A stretch of 64,000 nt of DNA from Marinifilum sp. D737 (GCF_026672275.1 NZ_JANQCD010000007.1:62001-126000), one strand, 5' to 3'. Numbered from the stretch's first letter, positions 51,886 through 61,283 are shown. The notes: generated by a model not told the origin, from the sequence alone. Translations and numbers: made by a program.

Positions 51886-53217
51886 CTAAATCTTACTCTC
51901 TTTCCAGTTGGCAAATCTCAAATACAACCACGATCCGAAAGCCAAAAAGCCAGCATAAAAATACTCCGACACCCAAACTCCTGAAATGGATAATTGAAAG
52001 ACTTCAATCAGCAAATAAACTCCTCCCAGGTAACATGCGAGCACCACAATTTCGATAAGCATGGCATGAAAAGTATTGCCTGTTCCTGAAACGCCCTGGA
52101 ACAATGTGATGGCAATGGGAAATAATAAAGCGGCACCAAAAATCACATACAATACAGGTTTGGTTTGTATAATCAAACCAGGTTCTTCTGTATAAATGGA
52201 TATCACCAATTCCGGACTAATTAAACTAATGCCAACCAAAGCCAAAACAGCTAAAAACGACAATTTTACGGTTCTAAAAATAACCGGCATTACCTCTTTA
52301 GGTTCTCCCTCGCCTAACACTTGACTAACCAAAGTATTTGCCGCAGAAGCGAATGCCCAAACCGGAACCATTATCAACACATAAATACTACGGATAATAT
52401 TGGAGATGGCTAGCTCCCTCTCTCCCATTTTCTCAACCAATAAGAAGAACACAAACCAGCATGAAAGTGCCAGGAAATTTTGTATCATCATTGGAAAAGA
52501 TACTTTTAACAATCGAGAATACAGTTCCCTATCCACCTTTGGAAAAGCAAACAGCTGGTATTTTCTTATTGGAGTTTTTCTAAAAGTATAAATCAGGAAA
52601 AACACTAATACACAAGCTTCTGCAATTACCGATGCCAAGGCTGCTCCTTTAATACCCATTTCTGGAAAACCGAACTCGCCAAATATTAAAGCATAATCAA
52701 GAAAGATATTCACGATTGCCATAAAAGCGGTACTCCAGCTGATTACTTTGGTTTTGGCAATTCCTATATAAAATGCTCTAAACAACAGGTTCACACAGGC
52801 GAATAAAATTCCCCATGCGCGTACAGAAATGTAATCGGTACTTGCTTGAAAAATAGCATCCGATTGAACGATCCCCTTCAGAATTGGAGGAGCTTGAATC
52901 TGCATAAAACCTAATAAAAGTAGAGCCAGAATCAATAGAAAATACAAGGCATGATCAAAGGTTTTTCCAACTCTTTCATAATTGCCTTCACCAAATCGAC
53001 GCGCAATTACAATTTGGGTTCCTAATCCGAATCCCCAACCAAGCATCACCACAGCAAAATAAAAGATTGTGGCAATGGCTGCAGCTCCTAATGCTACTTC
53101 ACTTAGGTGTCCCAAAAAAGCAGTATCGGTTAAGGCAATGATGTTCTGCGCCACAGACCCCAAAATAATGGGATAGGCAATCTTCCAAATGTTTCTGTAA
53201 TCAGTTTGTATTCTCAC
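51886..53217 (-). CDS. MATE family multidrug/cation antiporter
   Basis: A 443-residue protein with twelve predicted helices. The N-terminus IWKIAYPIILGSVAQNIIAL followed by TDTAFLGHLSEVALGAAAIA is the first MatE repeat, and VSFPMMIQNFLALSCWFVFF marks the second. MATE transporters export cationic drugs or metabolites in exchange for Na+ or H+. It is 63 bp downstream of the dipeptidyl peptidase gene, with a terminator between. Confidence 0.92.
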   Translation of the reverse strand: MRIQTDYRNIWKIAYPIILGSVAQNIIALTDTAFLGHLSEVALGAAAIATIFYFAVVMLGWGFGLGTQIVIARRFGEGNYERVGKTFDHALYFLLILALLLLGFMQIQAPPILKGIVQSDAIFQASTDYISVRAWGILFACVNLLFRAFYIGIAKTKVISWSTAFMAIVNIFLDYALIFGEFGFPEMGIKGAALASVIAEACVLVFFLIYTFRKTPIRKYQLFAFPKVDRELYSRLLKVSFPMMIQNFLALSCWFVFFLLVEKMGERELAISNIIRSIYVLIMVPVWAFASAANTLVSQVLGEGEPKEVMPVIFRTVKLSFLAVLALVGISLISPELVISIYTEEPGLIIQTKPVLYVIFGAALLFPIAITLFQGVSGTGNTFHAMLIEIVVLACYLGGVYLLIEVFQLSISGVWVSEYFYAGFLAFGSWLYLRFANWKESKI

Positions 53218-53240
53218 GCTAAAATTCTATAAAATAAAAA

Positions 53241-53265
53241 GCCGGCTCCTTAATTCGAAGCCGGC
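53241..53265 (-). terminator. Terminator of the dipeptidyl peptidase gene
   Basis: GCCGGCT / AGCCGGC, a 7-bp GC stem with an 11-nt loop, followed on the minus strand by TTTTTATTTT. It ends 24 bp before the MATE start, so read-through could still reach that gene. Confidence 0.8.
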
Positions 53266-53279
53266 GAAAATTAGTTCTT

Positions 53280-55436
53280 TTATTTCAGATAATCATCAAA
53301 ATAATTGCTGACTTTCTGCTTTAAGTGAATTCGATCTCGACCTCGAACATTGTGTTCTGCTCTTGGATATGGGAAGTAATCAACCTGAACATTATTCTTG
53401 ATACATTCGCGTATGAAATTCAAGCTATGCTGCCATAAAACCGTTGGATCAATAGCTCCCTGGCAAATTAAAAGTTTTCCTTTTAAATCTTTCGCTTTCG
53501 AGATTAATGAAGTTTTAGCATATCCTTCAGGGTTTTCGTCAGGAGTATCCATATAACGTTCTCCATACATCGCCTCGTACCATTTCCAATCAATTACCGG
53601 TCCTCCTGCAACAGCAACCTTAAATACCTCTGGATAATTCGTAATTAAAGAAATGGTCATGAAACCACCATAACTCCATCCATGAACTCCAATTTTATCA
53701 GCATCAACATATGGCAGCGATTTCAAAAACTCAACACCTTTCATCTGATCTGCCATTTCTGGTTGTCCACACTGACGGTGAATTACGGCCTCAAATTCTT
53801 TACCTCTGTTTGCTGATCCCCGGTTGTCCAAAATATAAAGCAGGTATCCGTTTTGAGCCATATACTGTTCCCACAAACGAGAACCTCCCATATATCTGTT
53901 GGTAACCAACTGGGCATGCGGACCTCCATAAACATATACCACAACCGGATATTTTTTATTCGGATCGAAATCAGCTGGTTTCACCATTCTATAGTGAAGG
54001 TCGGTAACTCCATCAGCCGATTTTATTGTTCCCAATGAAATTTCGCCCAAATTGTAATCCTTCAGTTTGTTTTCTGCCTTCACCAATTCTTTTACGAATT
54101 TCCCTCTGGTATCAGCAACATTTATAATTCTTGGTACTTTAAGACTACTGTAATTGTCCAAGATGTATTTTCCATCGGCACTTACCTGTACACTATGATA
54201 TCCTTCATCTTTGGTTAATCTGTATCTTTTACCAGTTTTCAAGTTCAACTTGTAGGCATGTCTATCTATCGGACTTACTTCGGTAGATACATAGAACATG
54301 TACTTTTCGCCTTTATCGAAACCTAGTATTTCAGTAATTTCCCAATCTCCTGAAGTTAATTGTTTAATCAACTTTCCTTCTGTATTGTACAAATAAGCAT
54401 GATTAAATCCATGACGGTTGTTGGTTTGATAGATGAACAAATTTGGCTTGTTCTTCAGGAATACCAATTTGTGCGATGGTTCAACCCAACGATCATCTTT
54501 CTCTTCAAATAAAGTGCTTACAAACTTACCTGTTTCAGCTTCGTATTTGTTCAATTTTGCATGATTCGAAGCACGATTTAATACCTGAATGTAAATGTAT
54601 TTGTTATCAGCTCCCCAGGAAATATTGGTTAAATATTGATCTGATCCGAAATCATCAGGCTTAATCCATGAAGTTTGCTTGGTATTTAAATTGTAAACCC
54701 CCAAACTAACTACTTCGCTGCCCATTCCTGCCATAGGATATTTAATCTCTCTCAAATCGCCAACTCTCGTGTTGATATCAACCAAAGGAAAAGAAGTTAC
54801 CTTGGTTTCGTCTTTTCTATAAAATGCCAATTGCTTGCCGTTAGGAGACCAAAAGATTCCTCCGCTAATGCCATATTCACTTCTACTAACCGCTTGACCA
54901 TTTACGATATTTTTATCCGTATCGGTTGTAATTGCAAGTTCTTGTCCATCTTTACCTGCAATGTATAAATTGTTTTCAATGGTATAAGCTACAGTATTCG
55001 ATGAATTGCAAAAATCCTGGTTTTCTGCTTTGGAATTTACTGTCAGGTTAAGCAATACTTTTTTGGCTACAAAATCATAATGAATCAAAGCTCCTCGCAA
55101 GTTGAATTCCATCACATTTGCTGATTGCCATGAAAAACGAGGCATTCTTCGTAATGATTCGATTTCATTCTCTTTTAAACCTGCATTCAGTTCTTTCAAA
55201 CTTAATAATACCGTCGGTTCACTTCCAGGTTTTGCAAGCATAATTTTATTCTCTTTCACATAAGTGTATTCACTTAAATCTCCTCTCCAAGATAATTGTG
55301 ATAAGCTTTCCGGATAAAATTGCCTCCATTGCCCTAAAATAGCATCTTCCATAGACAATTTTTTTGTCTGTGCCTCCAAGCTTAGGAAAACCCCACAATT
55401 AATTAATAAATAGGCTAAAAGGAATATTCTTTTCAT
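53280..55436 (-). CDS. Dipeptidyl peptidase IV (S9 family)
   Basis: A 718-residue exported serine peptidase. The ATG at 55436 gives the signal peptide MKRIFLLAYLLINCGVFLSL then EAQ; an in-frame extension to 55484 adds 16 basic residues that would spoil it. The N-terminal eight-bladed propeller (about 30-475) is the DPPIV_N region, and the C-terminal alpha/beta hydrolase (about 490-718) holds the triad S588 (GWSYGGF), D663 (GAIDPTV) and H695 (EHNVRG), with the usual 32-residue D-to-H spacing. It removes Xaa-Pro dipeptides in the periplasm for peptide use. Single gene. Confidence 0.94.
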   Translation of the reverse strand: MKRIFLLAYLLINCGVFLSLEAQTKKLSMEDAILGQWRQFYPESLSQLSWRGDLSEYTYVKENKIMLAKPGSEPTVLLSLKELNAGLKENEIESLRRMPRFSWQSANVMEFNLRGALIHYDFVAKKVLLNLTVNSKAENQDFCNSSNTVAYTIENNLYIAGKDGQELAITTDTDKNIVNGQAVSRSEYGISGGIFWSPNGKQLAFYRKDETKVTSFPLVDINTRVGDLREIKYPMAGMGSEVVSLGVYNLNTKQTSWIKPDDFGSDQYLTNISWGADNKYIYIQVLNRASNHAKLNKYEAETGKFVSTLFEEKDDRWVEPSHKLVFLKNKPNLFIYQTNNRHGFNHAYLYNTEGKLIKQLTSGDWEITEILGFDKGEKYMFYVSTEVSPIDRHAYKLNLKTGKRYRLTKDEGYHSVQVSADGKYILDNYSSLKVPRIINVADTRGKFVKELVKAENKLKDYNLGEISLGTIKSADGVTDLHYRMVKPADFDPNKKYPVVVYVYGGPHAQLVTNRYMGGSRLWEQYMAQNGYLLYILDNRGSANRGKEFEAVIHRQCGQPEMADQMKGVEFLKSLPYVDADKIGVHGWSYGGFMTISLITNYPEVFKVAVAGGPVIDWKWYEAMYGERYMDTPDENPEGYAKTSLISKAKDLKGKLLICQGAIDPTVLWQHSLNFIRECIKNNVQVDYFPYPRAEHNVRGRDRIHLKQKVSNYFDDYLK

Positions 55437-55481
55437 CTTGTTTAATTTGTTGTTAAATATCTTTTTAATTTTTTTTGCATT

Positions 55482-55489
55482 CAAATGTA
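55482..55489 (-). promoter_or_regulatory. -7 box of the dipeptidyl peptidase gene
   Basis: On the minus strand TACATTTG, an exact TAnnTTTG match 45 bp upstream of the chosen ATG at 55436. It lies inside the longer reading frame and so supports the shorter start. Confidence 0.5.
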
Positions 55490-55605
55490 TCCTTTTTAGT
55501 ATAAATACAGTAATAATGTTAGAATAAATTAATCAGGACGACTACCAATTGATTTGATATTTGTTAAAATCAAGTAGAAAAAATACCAGATTATAATGCG
55601 AATCG

Positions 55606-55624
55606 TTTTCAAACAGTTTGAAAA
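55606..55624. promoter_or_regulatory. Perfect 19-bp palindrome between divergent genes
   Basis: TTTTCAAAC-A-GTTTGAAAA, perfect dyad symmetry. It lies between the divergent dipeptidyl peptidase and 55684 genes, 60 bp before the latter, where an operator would be expected. No cognate regulator is adjacent. Confidence 0.45.
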
Positions 55625-55683
55625 TAGCTAAGTAAATCGTGTTTTTTCTTCATAATTGGTCCAACTAATTAAAGAAAAAAGAA

Positions 55684-56616
55684 ATGCCAAAGAAAAGAAT
55701 CCCGAATAGTATTAAGTTTCTATTTTTAATAGCAATTGCAGCAATTGCTACATTTTTAATACTTCAACCTTCTGAAACCACAAACAAAGAAGTAGCCATC
55801 GAACAAGATACGGAGGCTGAAATCATGGCTGATGCTGAAAAAACAGGAAATATTTTTAAGTACAACAATATCTTGTTTAGTTTACCATCGCCGTATCAGA
55901 TTTCCTTATTGCTTGAAAAATCAGGAATTTCATACAACAAAGACTTGCTTAATTCGACTAAAAAGTCAGGCGATTACGTCGATAATTTTAGCAAAGCAAT
56001 CAACTTTGGTGTTTATGGTTCCGATTTAGGATATATCAACATTTACAAACAAACTCAGGACGCTGCAAGTTATTTTGCTATTCTTAAAATTTTATCGCAA
56101 GAAATTGGTTTATACAACGCCATGGATAAACCAACTGTTGAAAGAATTGAAAACAATATTGAAAATAGGGATTCACTTTTGGTAATTGTTAGTAATACTT
56201 ATCGCAAAATAGACAACTATTTAAAGGCAAATAAGCGTGAAAACACAGGTGCACTAATCTTAGCTGGTGGATGGATTGAATCTGTTTATTTGTTAACTCA
56301 GCAAATTAAAGAAAAACCGAACAAGGAATTAATGGATCGTATTTCGGAACAAAAGCGTCCGCTGGAAAACCTTATTAAATTGCTTGTTCCATATTCTAAC
56401 GAATCAAAAGATTATTATTTCTTAGTAGATAAACTAATTGATCTTGCCTACACATTTGATGAAATTGAAGAACAATATAAATATGTAGCTCCTATTACCG
56501 ATTCACATAAAAAACTTACCATTGTGAAAAGCAAATCTGAATTGATAATGAAAAAGGAACAGTTAACTAAAATCACAGAGAAAGTATCAATAATCCGTGA
56601 GCACATTATTAAATAA
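55684..56616 (+). CDS. Membrane-anchored protein of unknown function
   Basis: A 310-residue protein with a basic N-terminus and one helix (IKFLFLIAIAAIATFLIL, about 9-26), then an acidic linker (EQDTEAEIMADAEKTG) and a helical domain extending to the C-terminus. It has no catalytic motif that I recognise. It is the first of three plus-strand genes (secreted protein 19 bp later, transporter 54 bp after that), so it may be an accessory factor of the 1022-residue ABC protein. Confidence 0.6.
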   Translation: MPKKRIPNSIKFLFLIAIAAIATFLILQPSETTNKEVAIEQDTEAEIMADAEKTGNIFKYNNILFSLPSPYQISLLLEKSGISYNKDLLNSTKKSGDYVDNFSKAINFGVYGSDLGYINIYKQTQDAASYFAILKILSQEIGLYNAMDKPTVERIENNIENRDSLLVIVSNTYRKIDNYLKANKRENTGALILAGGWIESVYLLTQQIKEKPNKELMDRISEQKRPLENLIKLLVPYSNESKDYYFLVDKLIDLAYTFDEIEEQYKYVAPITDSHKKLTIVKSKSELIMKKEQLTKITEKVSIIREHIIK

Positions 56617-56635
56617 ACTGAGAAAATCTTTACCT

Positions 56636-57055
56636 ATGAGACTTAAATATACCATTATACTATTTTTCTTACTATCTGTTTTTGGTCTAAGCACAAAGGC
56701 TCAATCGGATGTAACTCTTAAGAATTGCACCAAGCACTTGGGAACCGAATTCATATCAGATGGTCAGCAATACAAAGCTTTATTATCAGGAGGCGAAATT
56801 GCAGAATTTCATACAACCTTTTATGCAGGCAATCATTACAGAATTGTAAGTGCTACAGGAAAAGATGAAGGCAATGTAATTTTCTCCATTTACGATCAGG
56901 AAAACCATTTAATTTTCACCAATCGCGAACATAAAAATTCGCCTTACTGGGATTTTAAATTTGAAAATTCAATGAATTGTACAATCGAAGCCAAATTAAA
57001 CCAAAAGAATGTAAGTTCAGGCTTCATATTAATGTTAATTGGATTTAAACAATAA
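56636..57055 (+). CDS. Exported small beta-sandwich-like protein, unknown function
   Basis: A 139-residue protein. The ATG at 56636 gives a signal peptide (MRLKYTIILFFLLSVFGLST then KAQ); a GTG at 56597 would add 13 residues before it and overlap the upstream gene. The mature part is predicted mostly beta-strand (AEFHTTFYAGNHYRIVSATG, NVIFSIYDQENHLIF). Not recognised. It sits between the membrane-anchored protein gene and the ABC transporter gene in one apparent operon. Confidence 0.6.
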   Translation: MRLKYTIILFFLLSVFGLSTKAQSDVTLKNCTKHLGTEFISDGQQYKALLSGGEIAEFHTTFYAGNHYRIVSATGKDEGNVIFSIYDQENHLIFTNREHKNSPYWDFKFENSMNCTIEAKLNQKNVSSGFILMLIGFKQ

Positions 57056-57109
57056 TAAAAAGCTACTCTTAATAAGGTTGACAACCTAACATTATAACCC
57101 TACCATTCC

Positions 57110-60100
57110 ATGAGCGAACGAATATTAAAAGCTTTAATGCAACTCTTTGCCATCATTGCACACCCGCAAAGCTCTGCAACTGAAAGGCGTAGAGTGGTAT
57201 CTAAATATTTGAAGCAACATCTTGATCAGGAAACGGCAGAGGAATATTTAGTGCTTTACGATCAGCACTACGAAGAAAATCAAAGAAGAACAACCCGAAA
57301 ATCAAAAATTAAAAAATACACTTCAGCAAGTTCAGTTCGCGTTTTACGCATTTGTACTGAAATTAACGAAGAATTAATAATCAGACAAAAGGTTGTTGTA
57401 CTCATTCAACTTCTTGAATTTTTAAATTCTGAAGATGAAATTAGTACACAAGAGTTTGCCTTTGTCGAAACAGTAGCTGATACCTTTAATCTTCCTAAGG
57501 AAGGTTATGAAAGACTTCGCAACTTTGTCCTTAATGATTTTTCCGAGATTAAACCATCCAGCAGATTACTAACAATAAGTAATTCTGAATTGAACCATGA
57601 AATTGGGGAACATTACTATTCGGCTGGACTGATTGGTAAAATCAAGATTCTTAGGTTACAAACAGTGGATATGTTTGTAATGCGATTCAGAGGAATCGAT
57701 GAATTATTCATGAATGGACAATCGTTAAATCCAGAACGAGTTCATGTTTTAAGTCAAGGATCCTCCATTCGTAATCCTAAAATCGATCCCATTTACTTTG
57801 GCGATATTGTAAGTACATTTTATCGTGACAACAAACAAAAACGAGTAGTTTTTGAAGCTCAAAATATCGAATATCGATTCAAAGAGGATAACATAGGTAT
57901 ACATGACTTGTCGTTCAAGGAAGAGTCAGGAAAAATGGTTGGAATTATCGGATCGAGTGGTGCAGGTAAAACCACCTTGTTAAACGTTTTAAACGGATCT
58001 TCTCAACCAAATAAAGGAAATGTTGTAATCAACGGTTACGATATTACTACTGATAAATCGAAACTAGAAGGTGTAATTGGACATGTATCACAGGATGACT
58101 TACTTATTGAATCGCTTACCGTTTTCGAAAATCTATACTTTAATGCGAAACTCTGCTTCGACAAATACAGTAGTTTTCAATTGATAAGACTCGTTTTAAA
58201 GCTTCTAAAAGATTTAGGATTATACGAGGCTCGTAACCTGAAAGTGGGCAATCCTTTAGATAAAAAAATTAGTGGTGGGCAGCGCAAAAGATTAAACATT
58301 GCACTGGAATTGATCCGTGAACCATCGGTTTTGTTTCTTGATGAACCAACATCTGGATTATCATCAAGAGATTCCGCTAAAATTATGGATTTGCTGAAAA
58401 ATCTGGCTTTGAAAGGCAAATTAATCTTTGTTGTAATTCATCAACCAGCTTCGGATATTTTTAAAATGTTCGATCGCTTATTGATTTTGGATACTGGTGG
58501 TTATTTAATCTTTAATGGAAATCCTTTAGATGCCATTACCTATTTTAAATCGCAAACTTTAAGAGCAAATCGCACCGAGAGCGAATGCAATTCGTGTGGG
58601 AATGTTGATGCAGACCAGATATTTAACATTGTTGAATCAGAAGTTCTGGACGAATATGGTAATCCTACACAAATAAGAAAAGTTTCACCTATTCAGTGGT
58701 ATCAAAGGTTTAATGACCACAATAAAAACGGCAAAGAGATTGAGAACACAAAAGAGTTGCCGCCTGTAAGTTTCAAAATCCCTTCGGCATTGAAACAGTT
58801 TTGGGTATTTACCAAGCGAGATCTAATTTCAAAATTTGCCAATCGTCAGTATTTGTTCATTAATCTGTTCGAAACACCTCTTTTGGCATTAATTCTATCG
58901 TACATTATTAAGTATTATAATGTTGATGCAGGAAATGAGCTTGGTTACACTTTCAGCAACAATAGCAACATGCCCGTTTACCTATTCATGGCAGTTATTG
59001 TAGCTCTTTTTATTGGCTTAACCTTAAGTGCAGAGGAAATCATAAAGGATAGAAAAATACTGAAACGGGAACGTTTCTTAAATCTCAGTAAATCTGGATA
59101 TTTGATATCGAAAATTGTTATTCTATTTACAATTTCAGCTTTTCAGGCCTTCTTATTCACCTTTATAGGCAATTCCATACTGGAAATCAAAGGGATGTTT
59201 TTTGAGTACTGGCTTGCCTTATTCAGTGCGTGGTGTTTTGCCAACATGCTTGGTTTAATAATATCCGATAGCTTTAAAACTGTAATTACAATTTATATTC
59301 TAATTCCATTTATTCTGATTCCTCAGTTAATTCTTAGTGGTATAATTGTAAAGTTCGATAAATTAAACCCTAATATCTCGGCTCCAAATTCTATTCCTTG
59401 GTATGGAGAAATAATTACAGCTCGATGGGCTTATGAAGCATTGGCAGTAAAACAGTTTAAGGATAATCAGTTTACTGCAAATTTCTATATTTACGAGAAG
59501 CTAATGAGTAAAGCTGACTATCGTAAAAATTATTGGCTACCTATCCTTAAAAACAAATTAAACGAGTGTGAAAGGTATTTAAATCAACCCGATAAGCTTG
59601 AAAAATTAGAATCTAATCTGATTTTATTGAGAAATGAATTATCACTGGAAGATTTAGACAAATTGGCCTTCCACTTTGAAAGGGTAGATTACCTATCTCC
59701 TATTAAATTAGATGAATTAACGATTCAAAATCTACGTACCTATTTTGATAAACTGAATCGATACTACATTAATTTGTATAATATTTCGAACAGAAAAAAG
59801 GATGAACATTTGGTTGAAATTCAGAAACAATACGATAACAAACAAGAGTTTGTTAAAATGAAAAAGGAATACTCAAATGAAAGGTTAACCGAATTTGTAC
59901 GTAACAGTAATGATATTGAAAGAATCATAGAATACAAGGATCGATTGTATCAAAAGATTGACCCGATTTATCGAGATCCTGAGTGCAAATTTCTAAAAGC
60001 ACATTTTTATGCACCTCAAAAATGCCTGTTTGGTAAGTACTACGATACTTATTGGGTAAATATTATTGTTATTTGGTGTTCAAGTATAGGCCTTTACCTT

Positions 60101-60178
60101 GTGTTGTATTTTGGTCTGCTTAAAAAAGCTTTGGGTATTTTCGAACAACGAATTAAGAAAAGAAGTTACAATTCATAA
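57110..60178 (+). CDS. TerB-like / ABCG-type ABC transporter, ATPase and permease fused (paralogue 2)
   Basis: A 1022-residue protein of the same length and layout as the one at 26289-29357. It starts MSERILKALMQLFAIIAHPQ (TerB-like helical region), then a beta-rich linker with the same MNGQSLNPERVHVLSQGSSI element, the ATPase with Walker A GSSGAGKTT, signature ISGGQRKRLN and Walker B VLFLDEPTSGL, and an ECNSCGNVDADQI motif matching ECLTCGNVNSEQI of paralogue 1. The permease with a large helical insertion follows and ends with two hydrophobic segments. In ABCG proteins the half-transporters dimerise. It is the third gene of a small operon and converges on siaC. Confidence 0.83.
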   Translation: MSERILKALMQLFAIIAHPQSSATERRRVVSKYLKQHLDQETAEEYLVLYDQHYEENQRRTTRKSKIKKYTSASSVRVLRICTEINEELIIRQKVVVLIQLLEFLNSEDEISTQEFAFVETVADTFNLPKEGYERLRNFVLNDFSEIKPSSRLLTISNSELNHEIGEHYYSAGLIGKIKILRLQTVDMFVMRFRGIDELFMNGQSLNPERVHVLSQGSSIRNPKIDPIYFGDIVSTFYRDNKQKRVVFEAQNIEYRFKEDNIGIHDLSFKEESGKMVGIIGSSGAGKTTLLNVLNGSSQPNKGNVVINGYDITTDKSKLEGVIGHVSQDDLLIESLTVFENLYFNAKLCFDKYSSFQLIRLVLKLLKDLGLYEARNLKVGNPLDKKISGGQRKRLNIALELIREPSVLFLDEPTSGLSSRDSAKIMDLLKNLALKGKLIFVVIHQPASDIFKMFDRLLILDTGGYLIFNGNPLDAITYFKSQTLRANRTESECNSCGNVDADQIFNIVESEVLDEYGNPTQIRKVSPIQWYQRFNDHNKNGKEIENTKELPPVSFKIPSALKQFWVFTKRDLISKFANRQYLFINLFETPLLALILSYIIKYYNVDAGNELGYTFSNNSNMPVYLFMAVIVALFIGLTLSAEEIIKDRKILKRERFLNLSKSGYLISKIVILFTISAFQAFLFTFIGNSILEIKGMFFEYWLALFSAWCFANMLGLIISDSFKTVITIYILIPFILIPQLILSGIIVKFDKLNPNISAPNSIPWYGEIITARWAYEALAVKQFKDNQFTANFYIYEKLMSKADYRKNYWLPILKNKLNECERYLNQPDKLEKLESNLILLRNELSLEDLDKLAFHFERVDYLSPIKLDELTIQNLRTYFDKLNRYYINLYNISNRKKDEHLVEIQKQYDNKQEFVKMKKEYSNERLTEFVRNSNDIERIIEYKDRLYQKIDPIYRDPECKFLKAHFYAPQKCLFGKYYDTYWVNIIVIWCSSIGLYLVLYFGLLKKALGIFEQRIKKRSYNS

Positions 60179-60201
60179 GCATCTGAATTGGATGACACAA
60201 A

Positions 60202-60230
60202 AAAACTGCAACCTAATAGATTGCAGTTTT
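60202..60230. terminator. Bidirectional terminator between the ABC transporter and siaC genes
   Basis: AAAACTGCAA / TTGCAGTTTT, a perfect 10-bp stem with a 9-nt loop and T-runs on both strands. Confidence 0.85.
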
Positions 60231-60254
60231 TTTATTATCTAGTTGTATTACGAT

Positions 60255-60635
60255 TTATTCATCCTCCTCAATCATATTGAAAGGAATCTTCACAATTGAT
60301 TGATAATCTTCACCAGCTTCCAACATATCCTCATCATCCACTTCGTAATGCCAGTTAATGATCACTTTTTTTCCTCGTTTAAAAATGGTTTCCAATTTCT
60401 TAAATACGTCCAAAATACATTTCGACGAACTGGTGTTAAAATACTCTAACCTAATAGAAACTTTAGTTTCTTCCTGTGGCTCGTTTACATACGAATCCAG
60501 CCACTCCATTACAGGCTTATAAAAATCAAGCGAGTTTTCTGGAATTGAACGACCTTCAATTAAAAAAGCTCCATTTTCTCCATCAAAATTAATACTAGGA
60601 GTTTTTGGGCTACCTTCTAAAACTAGTGAATTCAT
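60255..60635 (-). CDS. SiaC-family regulatory phosphoprotein (DUF1987)
   Basis: A 126-residue protein. The C-terminal part EYFNTSSSKCILDVFKKLE matches the SiaC family; T68 lies at the same number as the threonine phosphorylated by SiaB in Pseudomonas aeruginosa SiaC (from memory of the literature). In that system dephosphorylated SiaC activates the diguanylate cyclase SiaD. Here the SiaB-like kinase gene is 19 bp upstream but no GGDEF gene is in the window, so the target of this SiaC must differ or lie elsewhere. Probably last in a two-gene operon. Confidence 0.82.
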   Translation of the reverse strand: MNSLVLEGSPKTPSINFDGENGAFLIEGRSIPENSLDFYKPVMEWLDSYVNEPQEETKVSIRLEYFNTSSSKCILDVFKKLETIFKRGKKVIINWHYEVDDEDMLEAGEDYQSIVKIPFNMIEEDE

Positions 60636-60654
60636 GGAAGTTATACTTTAAGTT

Positions 60655-61194
60655 TTATATTACAACATCAATAGAAAGGAATAAATAGTCGGTATTATAA
60701 TCAATAAATTGATACTCCATATTATTGCCACTTTTCCTGGCAATCTCTACCATTCCTAAACCACCTCCTCCTTTTTCGGAGAATTGCTCATTATTTAATA
60801 TAATTCGATACAAATTACGGGTTTCTTCCGACGACAAAGTATTAATTTGGTCAATTCTATCACGAATTAGTTTTAGGCCTTCAATCTTAATAAAATTACC
60901 TACACTAATGCGATACTGCATTCCTTCATCTCTTAAAATAAGTACTCCAAATTTATTGTAATCGACATTCAAATCAGCTGGAACCTCTCCATGATGATGA
61001 AGATTTTGCACCAGTTCAATTAAAACATTAAAAATTTTCTTGAATACCTTTGGAGACTCGTCCTTTGCCTTAAGAATCCTCTCAATCGAATTTAGAATTC
61101 GAGTAACATCCTCATCTTCAATTCTGCCTTTGTAATCAAAAATAGCATCTTCATCTATTTTTTCTTCATACCATTGGTTAAGGTCAAAATTCAT
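60655..61194 (-). CDS. SiaB-family protein kinase (GHKL-type)
   Basis: A 179-residue protein. LIELVQNLHHHGE (about 62-74) is an N-box and GGGGLGMVEIARKSG (about 143-157) a glycine-rich G-box of a GHKL ATPase, arranged as in the SiaB family, which phosphorylates SiaC and is homologous to anti-sigma kinases. It precedes siaC by 19 bp. The matching PP2C phosphatase (SiaA) is not adjacent; the REC-PP2C protein at 5889-7451 is the only PP2C in the window, but its own STAS partner is next to it. A -7 box is present upstream. Confidence 0.8.
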   Translation of the reverse strand: MNFDLNQWYEEKIDEDAIFDYKGRIEDEDVTRILNSIERILKAKDESPKVFKKIFNVLIELVQNLHHHGEVPADLNVDYNKFGVLILRDEGMQYRISVGNFIKIEGLKLIRDRIDQINTLSSEETRNLYRIILNNEQFSEKGGGGLGMVEIARKSGNNMEYQFIDYNTDYLFLSIDVVI

Positions 61195-61222
61195 AAATAT
61201 TAGGATTAGGGTTACTCAATAA

Positions 61223-61230
61223 CAAAATTA
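61223..61230 (-). promoter_or_regulatory. -7 box of the siaB-siaC operon
   Basis: On the minus strand TAATTTTG, an exact TAnnTTTG match 28 bp upstream of the SiaB ATG. Confidence 0.45.
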
Positions 61231-61283
61231 ACAAATTATCTCAGAGTTAAAAGTGAAGCAGGATCAAATTTCCTGCTTGGCTC

